Numbered from the stretch's first letter, positions 11,573-22,060 are shown. The stretch is 64,000 nucleotides of DNA from Corynespora cassiicola (GCA_022059125.1 JAEUWY010000021.1:124001-188000); one strand, 5' to 3'. The notes: a model not told the origin generated them from the sequence alone. Numbers and translations are program-made.

Positions 11573-12084
11573 CGCAGTGCCAATGGACAGATTTACAAAG
11601 CCGCCGGGAGTTGACGTATGGGGCGTTTGAGCCGCGGGCAGCCTATTTATGAACGCGCGGACGAACGCGGAATCCGCGCGACGCGAGGGTCCCACGGCTG
11701 GTCCGTTCCCGTAAATGGCTCGTCCCCATCCGACAGCGAAAAGGCCCGATGCTGGCTAAGTCATAATTGGCTTAGTCGCGCGGCATCTGCCGGAAGTGCC
11801 TTCGTTCACCCCAAATTTCTTGGACGAAAACACACACACCCCCCGACAATATGCTTTGAGCTTTGTTACTATGGGTAGACGGAATTCATATTCACAAGTA
11901 TACGATACGAACTTCGCGTCTTTACATTAGATATGCCGCTCTCTCCGTGCACGGATCTCTCCCATCCGAAAAAGTTTACGAGCAACAAAACCAGTAGGGA
12001 AATAAGTATCTGCCTACATTGGCGTCTCTTAGATATATGAATAAGTAAAGAAACAGAAGACTAAGCTATCATCATAGATTTTAC
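11573..12084. promoter_or_regulatory. Promoter region of the Zn2Cys6 regulator
   Basis: 512 bases upstream of the regulator ATG and downstream of the hydrolase stop. At 11673-11685 it holds TCCGCGCGACGCG, identical over 13 bases to a site at 15661-15673 upstream of the dehydrogenase. The surrounding 11630-11720 is rich in CCG/CGG triplets, the half-sites used by zinc-cluster proteins. Autoregulation is an inference. Confidence 0.45.
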
Positions 12085-13032
12085 TCAGAGGTTTTTCAAG
12101 ACTCTTTTCCTGTTTTCCACAAATTGGCGATTTACACTGTGTGCTGGTGCAAGGCCGTCCCATCCATGAGGAAGACCCGGATGCACATGGAATTCCGTGT
12201 CAATCCCGGCTTCAATGAATTTGCGCACATATTCGAGATTTTCTTTGATATATATATCCAGCTGACCGACATCCAGATAAAGTGGTGGGAGACTTGTGGC
12301 ATCTGTGATGCGGCCAGGGGCTGCGTAGATTGGGACATTGTCTCCGCCTGGGGCTTTTCCCAGATAAGCAGTCCATCCAGTCAAGTTATCATCTCCGTTC
12401 CACAGCGAAAAAACGTCAGGGTCGTCCGTATTTCGGTCGTCGAGCATCGGATACACCAGAATTTGCTGCGCGATAGGAGGTGACAGCCTCTGGTCCCGGG
12501 CTTTGAGAGTGAGAGCTGCTGCAAGGTTTCCACCGGCACTCTCCCCCATTACCCCAATACGCTTCGGGTCGATGCCTAAAGCTTCTGCGTTCGAGTGTAA
12601 GTGTGTCAAGCAAGTCCAACAGTCCTCTAAGGCAGCAGGGTAGGAATGCTCCGGAGCGAGTCGATAGTCCACTGAAAAGAACTGCACCCCTGTATCATGC
12701 ACAAGACGCGAGATACTGTCTATCATGGCCGCTGCGCTCAAGAGAATCATTCCGCCTCCGTGAGCATGAACAACTGCAGCAGTAGTTGAATGCGACTCAG
12801 CGGAGTTATTTTTGCGATAGTGGTAGACTGGCACCCGAGTGCCATCAGCGGAGATGACTTGCATGATGTTGAGAGATACGTCGTCTGGCAGAGTAGGTTC
12901 GGGCATCTTCATGGCCTCGAATCGGGCCCTACGCCCTTCAATGTCATGTACTGGCACTCGGGGAGCATTTTCCTGTGTGGCTAGTATTGCGGCTATTGCC
13001 TCTCGGAATTCGATGTCGAGTTTGGCGCCCAT
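12085..13032 (-). CDS. Alpha/beta-hydrolase, hormone-sensitive-lipase-like esterase
   Basis: A single exon of 315 residues with a full fold. The oxyanion-hole motif HGGG is at 91-94, and DYRLAPEHSYPAALED follows, as in the GDXG / HSL family. The nucleophile motif is GESAGG (Ser165). The acid is probably the Asp in LPPLYLDVGQLDIY, and the base the His in HPGLPHGWDG. No signal peptide is seen, so it should be cytosolic. The family hydrolyses short- and medium-chain esters and lactones. Its divergent neighbour is a Baeyer-Villiger monooxygenase, which makes esters or lactones, so this enzyme probably opens that product. Start ATG at 13032. Confidence 0.88.
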   Translation of the reverse strand: MGAKLDIEFREAIAAILATQENAPRVPVHDIEGRRARFEAMKMPEPTLPDDVSLNIMQVISADGTRVPVYHYRKNNSAESHSTTAAVVHAHGGGMILLSAAAMIDSISRLVHDTGVQFFSVDYRLAPEHSYPAALEDCWTCLTHLHSNAEALGIDPKRIGVMGESAGGNLAAALTLKARDQRLSPPIAQQILVYPMLDDRNTDDPDVFSLWNGDDNLTGWTAYLGKAPGGDNVPIYAAPGRITDATSLPPLYLDVGQLDIYIKENLEYVRKFIEAGIDTEFHVHPGLPHGWDGLAPAHSVNRQFVENRKRVLKNL

Positions 13033-13726
13033 GATCAGTTAAAATATTCGGCAGTGGCTGGATAGTAAATGGAGCAAAATTGCGTTTGATGAATACAAAC
13101 AGAACTCAGCAATATTTATATGGATTTTGATGTTCAGCCAAGAAACAAAAGACATCTAATCTATTAGTCTAGTATCTCTGCTGCCACTTTTAGCTCATTC
13201 AATACAAAAGGTCCGAATATTCAGGTAGGTATAGATCCATGACTTGGACGCACTAGTCACCGCGCGTTCCGCGGTGCAGGTACTGTCTGGGTTCGCTTAT
13301 CTTGCATGTGCCAAGATGATGCACTTCGCTGACACAATTTGGCTCCGGCTGGCCCAAAATTCAAAAAATATGATGAGAAATATGCTATACTTGGTGAGCA
13401 ATGTTCAGCGGGTTGTAGGGGTCTTCTCAAGGCTAATACACTTCATGATTAGTATTCAAGGATAATGCATGGATATGGCTCTGCTGGAATGAGGCGGGGC
13501 ATCATGTTGTCCAAGTTACCTTTACTCAATTCGTGATAGTGTGTAACATTTCATCGATGGGATACTTGGCGATTAATAATTCCGAAAGTTTGAGTAGTTC
13601 CGCGCCATCTATAAAATTATGATGTGAACCAGGCGCTATCAAACTGCAACGACACTTCGCAGCAATTCCGAATCAACTGCATTTATTACATGATTGCCAC
13701 TCTCACACGGTATCATTCAATCACTC
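13033..13726. promoter_or_regulatory. Divergent promoter, hydrolase and monooxygenase
   Basis: 694 bases between the two ATGs. A perfect inverted repeat, CACCGCG-5-CGCGGTG, lies at 13258-13276 and overlaps a TTCCGCG at 13267-13273. A further TTCCGCG is at 13598-13604, just before TATAAAA at 13610-13616, which serves the monooxygenase. CCG...CGG palindromes are typical zinc-cluster binding sites. Function inferred, not shown. Confidence 0.5.
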
Positions 13727-15355
13727 ATGGCTGTCTACACTCCTGATATCGTTGCCGACGTCGTCGTCGTTGGAGGAGGTTTTGGAGGGTGCTACGCCCT
13801 GCACACCCTTCGCAAATTAGGCTACACGGTCAAGCTCTTGGAGGCGGGTGGTGATTTTGGCGGTGTATGGCACTTCAACCGATACCCTGGAGCAAGAGTG
13901 GACTCTGAAACCCCACTATACCAATTCAATCTGCCAGAAGTTTGGACCTCATTTAATTTCACTGAGAGGTTTCCAGGCTATGTCGAACTGCAGAGATATT
14001 TTAAGCACATGACCGAGGTTCTGGACCTGCGAAAAGATGCCGTATTCAACGCCAGAGTTAATGAGGTCAAACATGATTCATCTTCAAACCTGTGGTCTTT
14101 TCATACAGAAGATGGCCTGGTTGCCCAATCCAAATACGCCATATTTGCTGCAGGAACAACGAATAAGGCCTATATTCCTAGTTTTCCTGGATTGGACGGC
14201 TTCCAGGGAACGGTAATTCACCCTGCAGCATGGCCTGCCAACCTTGATATCAAGGGCAAAAAAGTCGGATTGGTGGGGCAAGGAGCATCAGGTCTTCAAA
14301 TACTGCAGGAGATTGGAAAAGAAGACTGCGAAATCACAGTTTTTGTCCGAAACCCGCCAACTGCTCTTCCTATGGTTCAGCGTACTATATCCGAGCTGGA
14401 AGCCGAAGACGCCAAGAACTCCTACGATGCGCTGTTCACCTTTGCTAAAAACACAAGCAACACCGCATACTCGCATAATACAGCAAAGGACTCATTCTAC
14501 GACGCGACACCCGAGGAGAGACAAAAGCTGTACGAAACTCTTTGGAAAAGAGGAAGTTATGCGACACTCAGTTGTGGATACCCGGAGGTTCAGTTTGACA
14601 AGGCTGCTAATGCCGAATATTACCAGTTTTGGGCGGCGAAAAGCAGGGCCCGCATTACGGATCCGGTCAAACGGGACATCATGGTACCCCTGGAGCAGTT
14701 CCAGTGGATTGGTACGAAGCGACCGAACCTGGAGATGGACTATTATGAGGTGATCGACAGGCCAAACGTCAAACTGGTTAGCCTGAAGAGCAATGAGATC
14801 AAGGAATTTACCGAGCGAAGCATCATAACTGGAGGCGCGGATGGTGAACAGTCCCATGATCTCGACATTGTCATTTTCGCGACTGGCTACGACTCAGTGA
14901 CCGGCAGCCTCTATGACATGAACATCCACGACAAGAACGGACTTACGCTTCAGGAGAAGTGGAAGAATGGCTTGTCGACTTGGCTAGGGATGATGGTGCC
15001 TGACTTACCAAACGCTTTCATGCTCTATGGCCCGCAAGCGCCATCTGGCTTGGCCAACGGACCTCCATTTCTGGAGATGCAAGTCGAATGGGTCGCTAAT
15101 TTCCTGAAGAAGCTCAAAGATGAGGATGTGAAAACCGTCGAAGTCAGTAGCGATGCCGCAAAAGCCTACAGAGAGTTTAATCTGCATGTGTACAGCATGT
15201 TGCTGATGCGCGAGACTAAATCTTGGTGGAATGGCTCTAATATACCGGGAAAGGTCAATGAGCCATTGTTCTGGACCGCTGGGATACAAGCATGGAAACA
15301 GCAGGCCAATAAGGGATTAGAAGATTGGTCATCTCTTATTTTCGAGAAGAATTGA
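13727..15355 (+). CDS. Type I Baeyer-Villiger monooxygenase (FAD, NADPH)
   Basis: A single exon of 542 residues from the ATG at 13727; a TTG-initiated extension upstream is not needed. The FAD Rossmann motif GGGFGG is at 16-21. The family fingerprint FxGxxxHxxxWP reads FQGTVIHPAAWP at 159-170. The NADPH Rossmann motif GQGASG is at 184-189, and the ATGYD segment lies near the end. The enzyme inserts one oxygen of O2 next to a ketone carbonyl, giving an ester or lactone. Sequence cannot tell the ketone. Between an SDR and an esterase, it is the central step of a probable alcohol-ketone-ester-acid route. Secondary-metabolite tailoring is the alternative. Confidence 0.92.
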   Translation: MAVYTPDIVADVVVVGGGFGGCYALHTLRKLGYTVKLLEAGGDFGGVWHFNRYPGARVDSETPLYQFNLPEVWTSFNFTERFPGYVELQRYFKHMTEVLDLRKDAVFNARVNEVKHDSSSNLWSFHTEDGLVAQSKYAIFAAGTTNKAYIPSFPGLDGFQGTVIHPAAWPANLDIKGKKVGLVGQGASGLQILQEIGKEDCEITVFVRNPPTALPMVQRTISELEAEDAKNSYDALFTFAKNTSNTAYSHNTAKDSFYDATPEERQKLYETLWKRGSYATLSCGYPEVQFDKAANAEYYQFWAAKSRARITDPVKRDIMVPLEQFQWIGTKRPNLEMDYYEVIDRPNVKLVSLKSNEIKEFTERSIITGGADGEQSHDLDIVIFATGYDSVTGSLYDMNIHDKNGLTLQEKWKNGLSTWLGMMVPDLPNAFMLYGPQAPSGLANGPPFLEMQVEWVANFLKKLKDEDVKTVEVSSDAAKAYREFNLHVYSMLLMRETKSWWNGSNIPGKVNEPLFWTAGIQAWKQQANKGLEDWSSLIFEKN

Positions 15356-16127
15356 TCTGCCGACGCATAGAAGTTACTTTGGGGGGTACGGTGATAATTC
15401 ATGTGATTCCATGATATGTCAAAGTCTTCTTGTCGTTGAAGAAGAGTTCTTAAAAATTGAAATTTAACATTGTTATGCTTCCATTTTGGACAAAGCGAGC
15501 TTGAAGTGTTCTGGAAAAGAGTATCTACTATTGTGAAGACGTACAACATTGCTGCACTTGAGCAGGATACTAAGCCTTGTCATTCCGAGATGAGACCAGG
15601 GCCGCTTCGGTGTCAGGGGGCTTCGGGACGATTATTTGCTTTTCCCACTATCCCACGGATTCCGCGCGACGCGCGTATGAATGCTCTGCTACCATTTCTG
15701 CCCTCTTAGCTGTCGTTACATTGAAGTACTCACACATAAACTTAGTTAACCTTACGTGGCGCGCTAGAGATCAAAATATTGACTTGCACTAGTTGGATGT
15801 GTGCAGTGGCTGATCAGCTTGGCTCTCGCTTTCCGAGGATAATCCATGCATCCCACTAAACATCCATTCGCGCAGAGTGCACGAGGGAAGTTGATCAGCC
15901 AATCGCATCATTTGAGAGTACGTGACTTATAGTCTGATCGGTAACACCGCGTAGTCGGAAGTCGTGCCGTGTGCCCTACCCCAGCTTGCCGTATATAAAG
16001 CTACGAGGTACTGTGAGATTGTTTTGCATCAAAGTTTTGCCTCTCAGTCTTTATTCCTATCACAAAATCTTTTGCCAAAACATTGATTCTGCTATAAGAT
16101 CGTCATTCATCTCTTCAACAGGCCATA
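15356..16127. promoter_or_regulatory. Promoter region of the short-chain dehydrogenase
   Basis: 772 bases. TTCCGCG at 15660-15666 lies within the 13-base TCCGCGCGACGCG (15661-15673) that recurs before the regulator gene. A TATATAAA at 15992-15999 precedes the SDR ATG by about 130 bases. No other element is seen. Confidence 0.45.
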
Positions 16128-16877
16128 ATGGGTTTCTCCGGAAAGGCATACATTGTCACGGGCGCTGCGTCTGGCATGGGCAAAGCAACTGTAGAAAAAC
16201 TGCTGGGAGAGGGAGCAATCGTTCACGCCATAGACCTCTCCTCTGAGATCCCTGAGCATGGAGAAACAACCGGAATGCAATGGTCGTACCCCATTGTCGA
16301 TATCAGCTCGCGTGACGAGGTCAAAAAGGCGTATGACCTCATATTCGCGCGCAGCCCTCAGGTCAGCGGCTTGGTCAACTCCGCAGGCATCTTTTTTGGC
16401 ACACCCAATTCCCCCGAAGGCGACAAGCTGCTACGCAAGCTCTTTGATGTCAACGTTATGGGGACGTGGAACACGAATACCGAGTTCTATCAGCATGTCA
16501 AAGACTCTCGGTCTGCTGGTACGAATGAGCCTCCCGTAAGCATTGTTAATCTGGGTTCAATGGCCTCAGTCCGAGGCATTGTCGGCATGTCTGGATATGT
16601 GGCGAGCAAGCATGCCGTACTCGGCCTGTCGCGCACTTTCACCCAGGACTGGGGTAAGGAGGGATTTCGTGTCAACACTGTCGCGCCTGGAGCGGTGAGG
16701 ACGCCGATGGCCATTAATTTGACCAAGGAAGGGCCTCCGGGGAATTCGCCATATAGCGGAGCTCTCAAGTCAATATCGGAGCCAGAAGAGCTTGCGAGCG
16801 CCATCTGCTTCCTGTTGGGCGACGAATCCTCTGCGATTTCTGGCCTGGTGTGTGAAGTGAATGGAGCGTGGCCATGA
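16128..16877 (+). CDS. Short-chain dehydrogenase/reductase (classical SDR)
   Basis: A single exon of 249 residues, the usual length for a classical SDR. The cofactor motif TGAASGMG is at 11-18, with Asp36 in the AIDLS segment, which favours NAD(H) over NADP(H). NSAG is at 84-87. The catalytic set is Ser144, Tyr157 and Lys161 (YVASK), followed by the PGAVRTPM segment. It interconverts a secondary alcohol and a ketone. Beside a Baeyer-Villiger monooxygenase it could supply the ketone, as cyclohexanol dehydrogenase does in bacterial cyclohexanol pathways. Substrate not known. Confidence 0.9.
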   Translation: MGFSGKAYIVTGAASGMGKATVEKLLGEGAIVHAIDLSSEIPEHGETTGMQWSYPIVDISSRDEVKKAYDLIFARSPQVSGLVNSAGIFFGTPNSPEGDKLLRKLFDVNVMGTWNTNTEFYQHVKDSRSAGTNEPPVSIVNLGSMASVRGIVGMSGYVASKHAVLGLSRTFTQDWGKEGFRVNTVAPGAVRTPMAINLTKEGPPGNSPYSGALKSISEPEELASAICFLLGDESSAISGLVCEVNGAWP

Positions 16878-17426
16878 TGAAGCTCAGTCTTCGAGTTATA
16901 TGCCTAAAGCCCTATTGATCTATCTTCAATGGTATCTTTTGCCAGAGTAACATATCCAAATTTAATGTAATTGGAAACCCTATCGAGAATCACTAGATTT
17001 CATGATCAAAGACCCTCCAAAACGAATACATTCAATGAGGAAAACTATGATAGTCCCTATATCAGCAGAATACTGCTGCTGCATCATATTTATGAACTTT
17101 ATTTATTGTATTTTGATATAATAGCTGATCGACTCTTGATTCGCAGCATTCACCCGTTTAATACTCAGAGGCTTTTGTAGAATGGATATATGGAGAGCTT
17201 CGACATCACCACTTGCTAATCTGTCGTCTTTATAATTAACTGTCTTATTAAGAGAAAACTGTACCTCACTCTGGATCTTAGCCAGGCGGATAACGATATA
17301 GTTTGCTAAGAATATAGGCTTCTAAGCTCATTGCTCCGACAGCTCATCCCGGATCCCAAATGTTGAAGCTGTTCTGAAGACATTACAAAGGCGCCGATGA
17401 ATCCAAGCATCTCTCTCTCTGGATCC
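16878..17426. other. Intergenic, no gene seen
   Basis: About 550 AT-rich bases after the dehydrogenase stop. Only short frames; nothing recognised. Confidence 0.5.
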
Positions 17427-18040
17427 TTACATTGGTACAAACCCGTAAGTTGTGCGCTTGATCTGAAGCTCGCAACTCTTGGCTGATATGATGATTCGGA
17501 GACCCTCGCCTCTTTTGAAAAATCCAGCCACCGCCGATGGAAAGTGGGCAATGTTCCAAGTGTCTATTACCACTATAAGAATTGAGATTTCCAAGCTTGT
17601 AAATCCAAGATCCTTAAAAGTGGCCAGCGTACCGAGAGAAGAGTGCTCGCAGGTGAGCTTGTCTGGGCAGCTACATCTTCCTAGGCAACTCTTGGGGAGC
17701 TGGACTATATAATCGATTCGTCGTATCCATCTTTTGATTATTTCACGCGATATGAAGACCTCAGGAATTCTCAAGCGAAGGAAACATTGTTCATTAGGGA
17801 AGGAATTGATAATGCCAAATGTATGTGTTGACCTTGTGATAAGCTTCCTGCGCGGTGCCAAATAAAGAGGGGTCGCGCATCTTGAACGGCATAAACTTGG
17901 CCTCATTTCAAAATACATGTTGAAAGATAATACGTTGCTCGATTAAACTATGCTTCAAAACTTCAAGCTGAATCTCGCCAGGGAGCTGAGAGGCTACAGC
18001 TTGTATGTACCGGTCAGAGGTTGCCTTTTTCCTAACGGTG
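17427..18040 (-). pseudogene. Decayed F-box-like gene (copy 4)
   Basis: Read on the minus strand from about 18040, one frame gives YIQAVASQLPGEIQLEVLKH (the Leu-Pro-x-Glu-Ile F-box-like start). It then meets a TGA and continues with FMPFKMRDPSLFGTAQEAYH, closely like the LPMLRVNHSFGVAQEAYYKTN block of copy 6, up to a TAA. The protein resumes in another frame (NEQCFLRLRIPEVFISREII..., to a stop at 17427) with strands resembling the family's C-terminal half. At least one in-frame stop and one frameshift are therefore needed to read it through. The single open frame of 163 codons here is a mixture and not a real gene. Confidence 0.62.
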
Positions 18041-18513
18041 GGGTTTCTAGGAAACGATTTATGAACATTTTAATAGTTTTCAAAAAGAATATGCGATTAA
18101 TGCAGAAGTATACTGCTAAATGAAAGTGCGGGGGTTTTATAATGGCCATACATTGTTTGAACCAGCCTGTGAGTAGAGATGCGCATACTCGAGGTTTGTA
18201 TTAGAAATCTTGAAGTATTATTGGAGCTGTCCAGTTTACTGAGTGTAGTGAATTAGTTTTTATGATATCATCTGTAAAATGCGCTGGCATTTTAAATCTC
18301 GCCATACTGTTGATCATGTGAGCTCCAAGTTTCCAAGGTTGATTGTTGGCCGCTGCCGGTCACGTGATGATAACTTACCCACAGTGGAACATCACCAATT
18401 CAATGGTCTAGATACAGGAAAAAGTGAGAAAGAAGCGTTTCCATCGAATTCATAGTAGCCCGGAGATCCAATGGTATCATATATTCATTTATACAGATGT
18501 CCGGTCTCCAAAT
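18041..18513. other. Intergenic, no gene seen
   Basis: 473 bases between the broken F-box-like copy and the 3' end of the FG-repeat gene. AT-rich; nothing recognised. Confidence 0.5.
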
Positions 18514-20850
18514 CTATCTCCCACCACGTCTCTTCCCTCCAAACAAACCCATAAGATCAGAGTCTGCAAGTCCAGTATTATTCACAACCTGGTTACCGAG
18601 CCCACTAGAAGCTCGAGACCCAACACCACTCATGCCCAAAGGCTGCCCAAAAGCAGATTTAGAGCCCCCAAAGCCCGAAGCCCCACTTGTAGCCCCGAAC
18701 CCAGTCCCAGAACCACCAGTCCCAGACGAGGAACCCGTTGCGTCATTCATCAACCGCGAGAAACTCGATGTGCCACATGCCATTGACAAACAGCCCGAAA
18801 GGCCTCCAGATGCCGGGCCTGCCGCAGACGTACCGAAGCCAAAAGGGCGCTGGGACGTTACGGAGGGTTGCACGGGAACCACCGCAGGATTTGAGCTCGC
18901 GCCAAACGTCCCCGGTCTGCCACCTTGGAAACCCAAGCCTTGGAAGTTTGATGCGGGGGCAGCGGAGACAGGGTTCTGTAGACGTGCAGCATTCAGGAAT
19001 GGATTCGCGTCCTGCGAGGACTGGGCAGTGGAGGCAGGCGTCTGCAGACGTGCAGCATTCAAGAACGGGTTTGCAGCTTGCAAAGACTGGGCAGCGGTTG
19101 CGGTGGCGGAACTACCGAACGGTGACAGCGACGCCTTGCTAGTTGCTGGCGCGTTGCTGATTCCAAAAGTGGCAGGCTGGGCGCGCTGCTGGAAGGGCAT
19201 ATTGCCAAAGGTCGAGGGCGCGGGTGCGGTGCTGGATCCAAATCCTTGCTGCTGTAAGTTTCTGAAGGGTGAGAGTGAGGGTGTTGACGCAATGCTGGAC
19301 CCAAACGCTCCTTGCTGCTGTGCGGGTCTGAATGCCGAGGACTGGAAGGTGGAAGTGACTGCAGGAGCTGGAGCCTGGAGGTGCGCAGCATTCATGAAGG
19401 GATTAATCTCTTGTACGGACTGTGTGACGGTTGGAGCTGGTGTCTGGAGGCGCGCGGCATTCATAAACAGGTTTTCAGCTTGTGCGGACTGGAAGGAGGT
19501 GGGAGTGGAGGCAGGAGCATTCACTTCCATGGCTACAGGCTCATGGTCCTTTGGCTCTTGAGGAGGCGGATGTGGCAGCGAAGGGCCGACAGTCAGTGGC
19601 GGAGCCACGGCCAGCGGTGAGATCTTGCGCTCTTGGTTAGGTGCAAGTGTTGGCGGGAGAGAACGAACTAGCGGTGAGGGCGGAGGCGAAGTGGGCGGCG
19701 GGGGCGCAAAAGCAGCTAGAAGGGATTGGAGACCGCCGGCAGGAAGCTGGACAGGCGTGACAGACCTGGTGTCGAAAGAGGTGGTGCCTTGGACCTGGAT
19801 GCCGCCTAGTGGTAAGTATCTCCCTGTAAAGCGGAAACCGCCTTGGATTGATTAGCAGAGATATGGTGGAGGCTGGGGATTAATCTACTCACGCTCTGAG
19901 CTTTGCGGCTGGACGGCGAGATCTGACCGCTGACCTCCCAGAACATACTGCAGTAGCAACTCCAAGCGACGCTGATCGATCTTGAGGTCTACGAGGTTGA
20001 AGCCGTACTCTTGAATAAGCTTGGCCCACATGACAATGATGAGGAGAACATGGCCAGTGCCCTCTGCCAGGTTGTAGATAGCGTCGAGTAGTTTCTCGAA
20101 AACGGCAAGTTGCTGGTCCTTTATGCCTATTGCAGCTTGATGATCGGCATCTTTTTCCTCGAGCTGGCCCTCCATGGCGACCAGTCTGTCTTTGAGCTTC
20201 TGGTTTTCCACTCGTGATTCGACGAGGCGCCTGTAAACTTCGGTGGCTTCTTTAACGACATGGTTCTTTTCGCCCTGGGTGTGTTTGAGCTCGGCAGTGA
20301 GGCGGTAGTTATCATTGTTGCGATGCTCAAGGCCATCTTTCGCCCAGGCGAGCTCCTGTTGGGTATCGACAAGTTTTTTCTTGGTTTGGCGGTGGCTTCC
20401 GAGAGTGGCGTTTGCTTCCAGGGCAGCAATCTTCGTATTTGCGGCTTCGAGATCAGCCTGAAGCGTGGAGTTCTTTTCCAGCTCTTGCTCCTTGAGAAAA
20501 GCTTCGCGCTGTCGAGAGGCTTCGCTGAGCTCACGCTTATGAATAAGCGTGTTGACAAGTTCTTCGTGGGCGGCCTGGAGCACTTCAACCTCGTCAGTAG
20601 GTAGCCCATCCATCCGGCAAACAAAACGATACGCCGTCTTGAGGGACCATCGGAGATTGTCAAGTACGAGGATCAGGCTCTGGAGTGCGCTGAGAGCGAT
20701 GTTCTGGCCTTTGGGTGATATAAGGAGCATTGTGTACCCAAAGATAAGAACAATGCAGACGGGCGAGGTCACCAAGGACCAGGGGAAAGATCGTTGGTGG
20801 GGGCATGTTGAAGTCACATCAGCCACAACGATATCGGGCATGATGGACAT
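18514..20850 (-). CDS. Membrane-anchored coiled-coil protein with FG/NPF repeats
   Basis: Two exons (20850-19893, 19841-18514) joined in phase give 761 residues. Near residues 25-45 is one strongly hydrophobic segment (VCIVLIFGYTMLL). Residues of about 80-250 form a long charged heptad region, a likely coiled coil, and a weaker hydrophobic stretch follows (GHVLLIIVMWAKLI). The second exon is low-complexity: a Pro-rich linker, four copies of an (N)PFxNAARLQTPAP-like unit and about a dozen FG dipeptides, ending GLFGGKRRGGR. FG repeats are the hallmark of nucleoporins, and NPF motifs bind EH domains in endocytosis; either could apply. A long frame on the opposite strand is a shadow. I do not recognise a named family. 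Confidence 0.72.
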
Positions 20851-22060
20851 GAGCTGGAGGAAAATGATTAACTGCAGTATGGTTGGTCGTGACGTTGCGA
20901 GCGCTGTTGCTGCAGGTTGGGTGGGGAGAAAAGAGAGGAGGGGAGTCGGGTAATAAATAGTGACGGAACTGGAAGCGCATTATAGTGAATGGATCAGATG
21001 TAGGTGGAAAGCAAGTTATGCTGGAAAACCCAGCCATAGTGGTGGTATTGGAGGCGCGTGATAATATATCAACCTCAATCCGGTTCGTTGATTGGCCTAC
21101 TGACGCTGGAGCAGCGCGTTTGCTTGCAAAACTTTTGTGAAATTGCCATAATCCCATTCCTCTCGACGTTAGTGCTTTCGCGGTAGGTATAGAGGAATCC
21201 AAAGTCACCTAATTTCGCACATAGTGTGAAAGGTTGGTAAAGTCCTGGAGGCCGCGTCCGTGGTTTTGGTCTGCCTTACTAAGAATAGATGAACAGAAGA
21301 AAGATGTAACCCGAAAGAATCAGAATCTGTTCAATGAAACAATTCTGTTACAGGAGACGTAGTCATCTCGACAGAAATCCTCCATCGGAGAGCTAACTTG
21401 AGTCGTTTTTGTGTTTTTTTAGACTTCTTACTACGCCTCGCAAGTCGTTTTGGCCCACAATTTCACACTCGCCTACGTCATCCCCTTTTCCTTCACCCTC
21501 AACGCTTCCCGCACGCTTTAATTCCAGTTATATGCACTTTCTGCTTGTTTCCTAATCGAAAAGAGGAACGGATACGGGCCGATTTCATTGGAAGAAGGTG
21601 AAATAGATATATGTACGAGAGGTCAGATAGATGAAAAAGAATGAACCCCTTACACAAACCTAAAGGGACTCATGATTCAAACGCTTAACAGAACCAATCA
21701 ATACATGACATCTGGAAAACAGGTACTTTGCTATGCAGTATGAACAGATATGGGCCCCGGACCCAAGCTGGGATGCTGTTGCATGTGTTCCAAACAAGAG
21801 AGCAATTCTCATTGGCGGGACAATTGGAATTGCACAAGGTGCTCCCCCGCACTTTCAAGGCGTCAGTCAGTCAGCTTTCTCCTGCAATGGGGAAAAATCA
21901 AAAGATCATGGCGTGTTCGCCCATGACGCCGCCGGACTGAAGTGAGTCAAAAAGGGCCGGTCCGGATCAACGTTTGGCCGGCGGGACTGACTCAAACCTT
22001 TTGGAGAAGGATAAAAAAGTAGCCCCGCTACCACATTCCAAACACTCAATTGCTGCGATC
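20851..22060. other. Divergent spacer between the FG-repeat gene and lysyl-tRNA synthetase
   Basis: About 1.2 kb. It should hold both promoters. Short frames only, including two overlapping 70-codon frames near 21730-21945 that I do not believe. No RNA gene recognised. Confidence 0.5.

Noticed and set aside
18497..19561. A 354-codon plus-strand frame over the FG-repeat exon
   Set aside because: Mirror of the low-complexity repeats; the minus-strand frame splices cleanly to a coiled-coil exon, whereas this one has no partner.
21728..21945. Two overlapping 70-codon frames before lysyl-tRNA synthetase
   Set aside because: No domain, no support from composition, and they lie in the expected promoter region.
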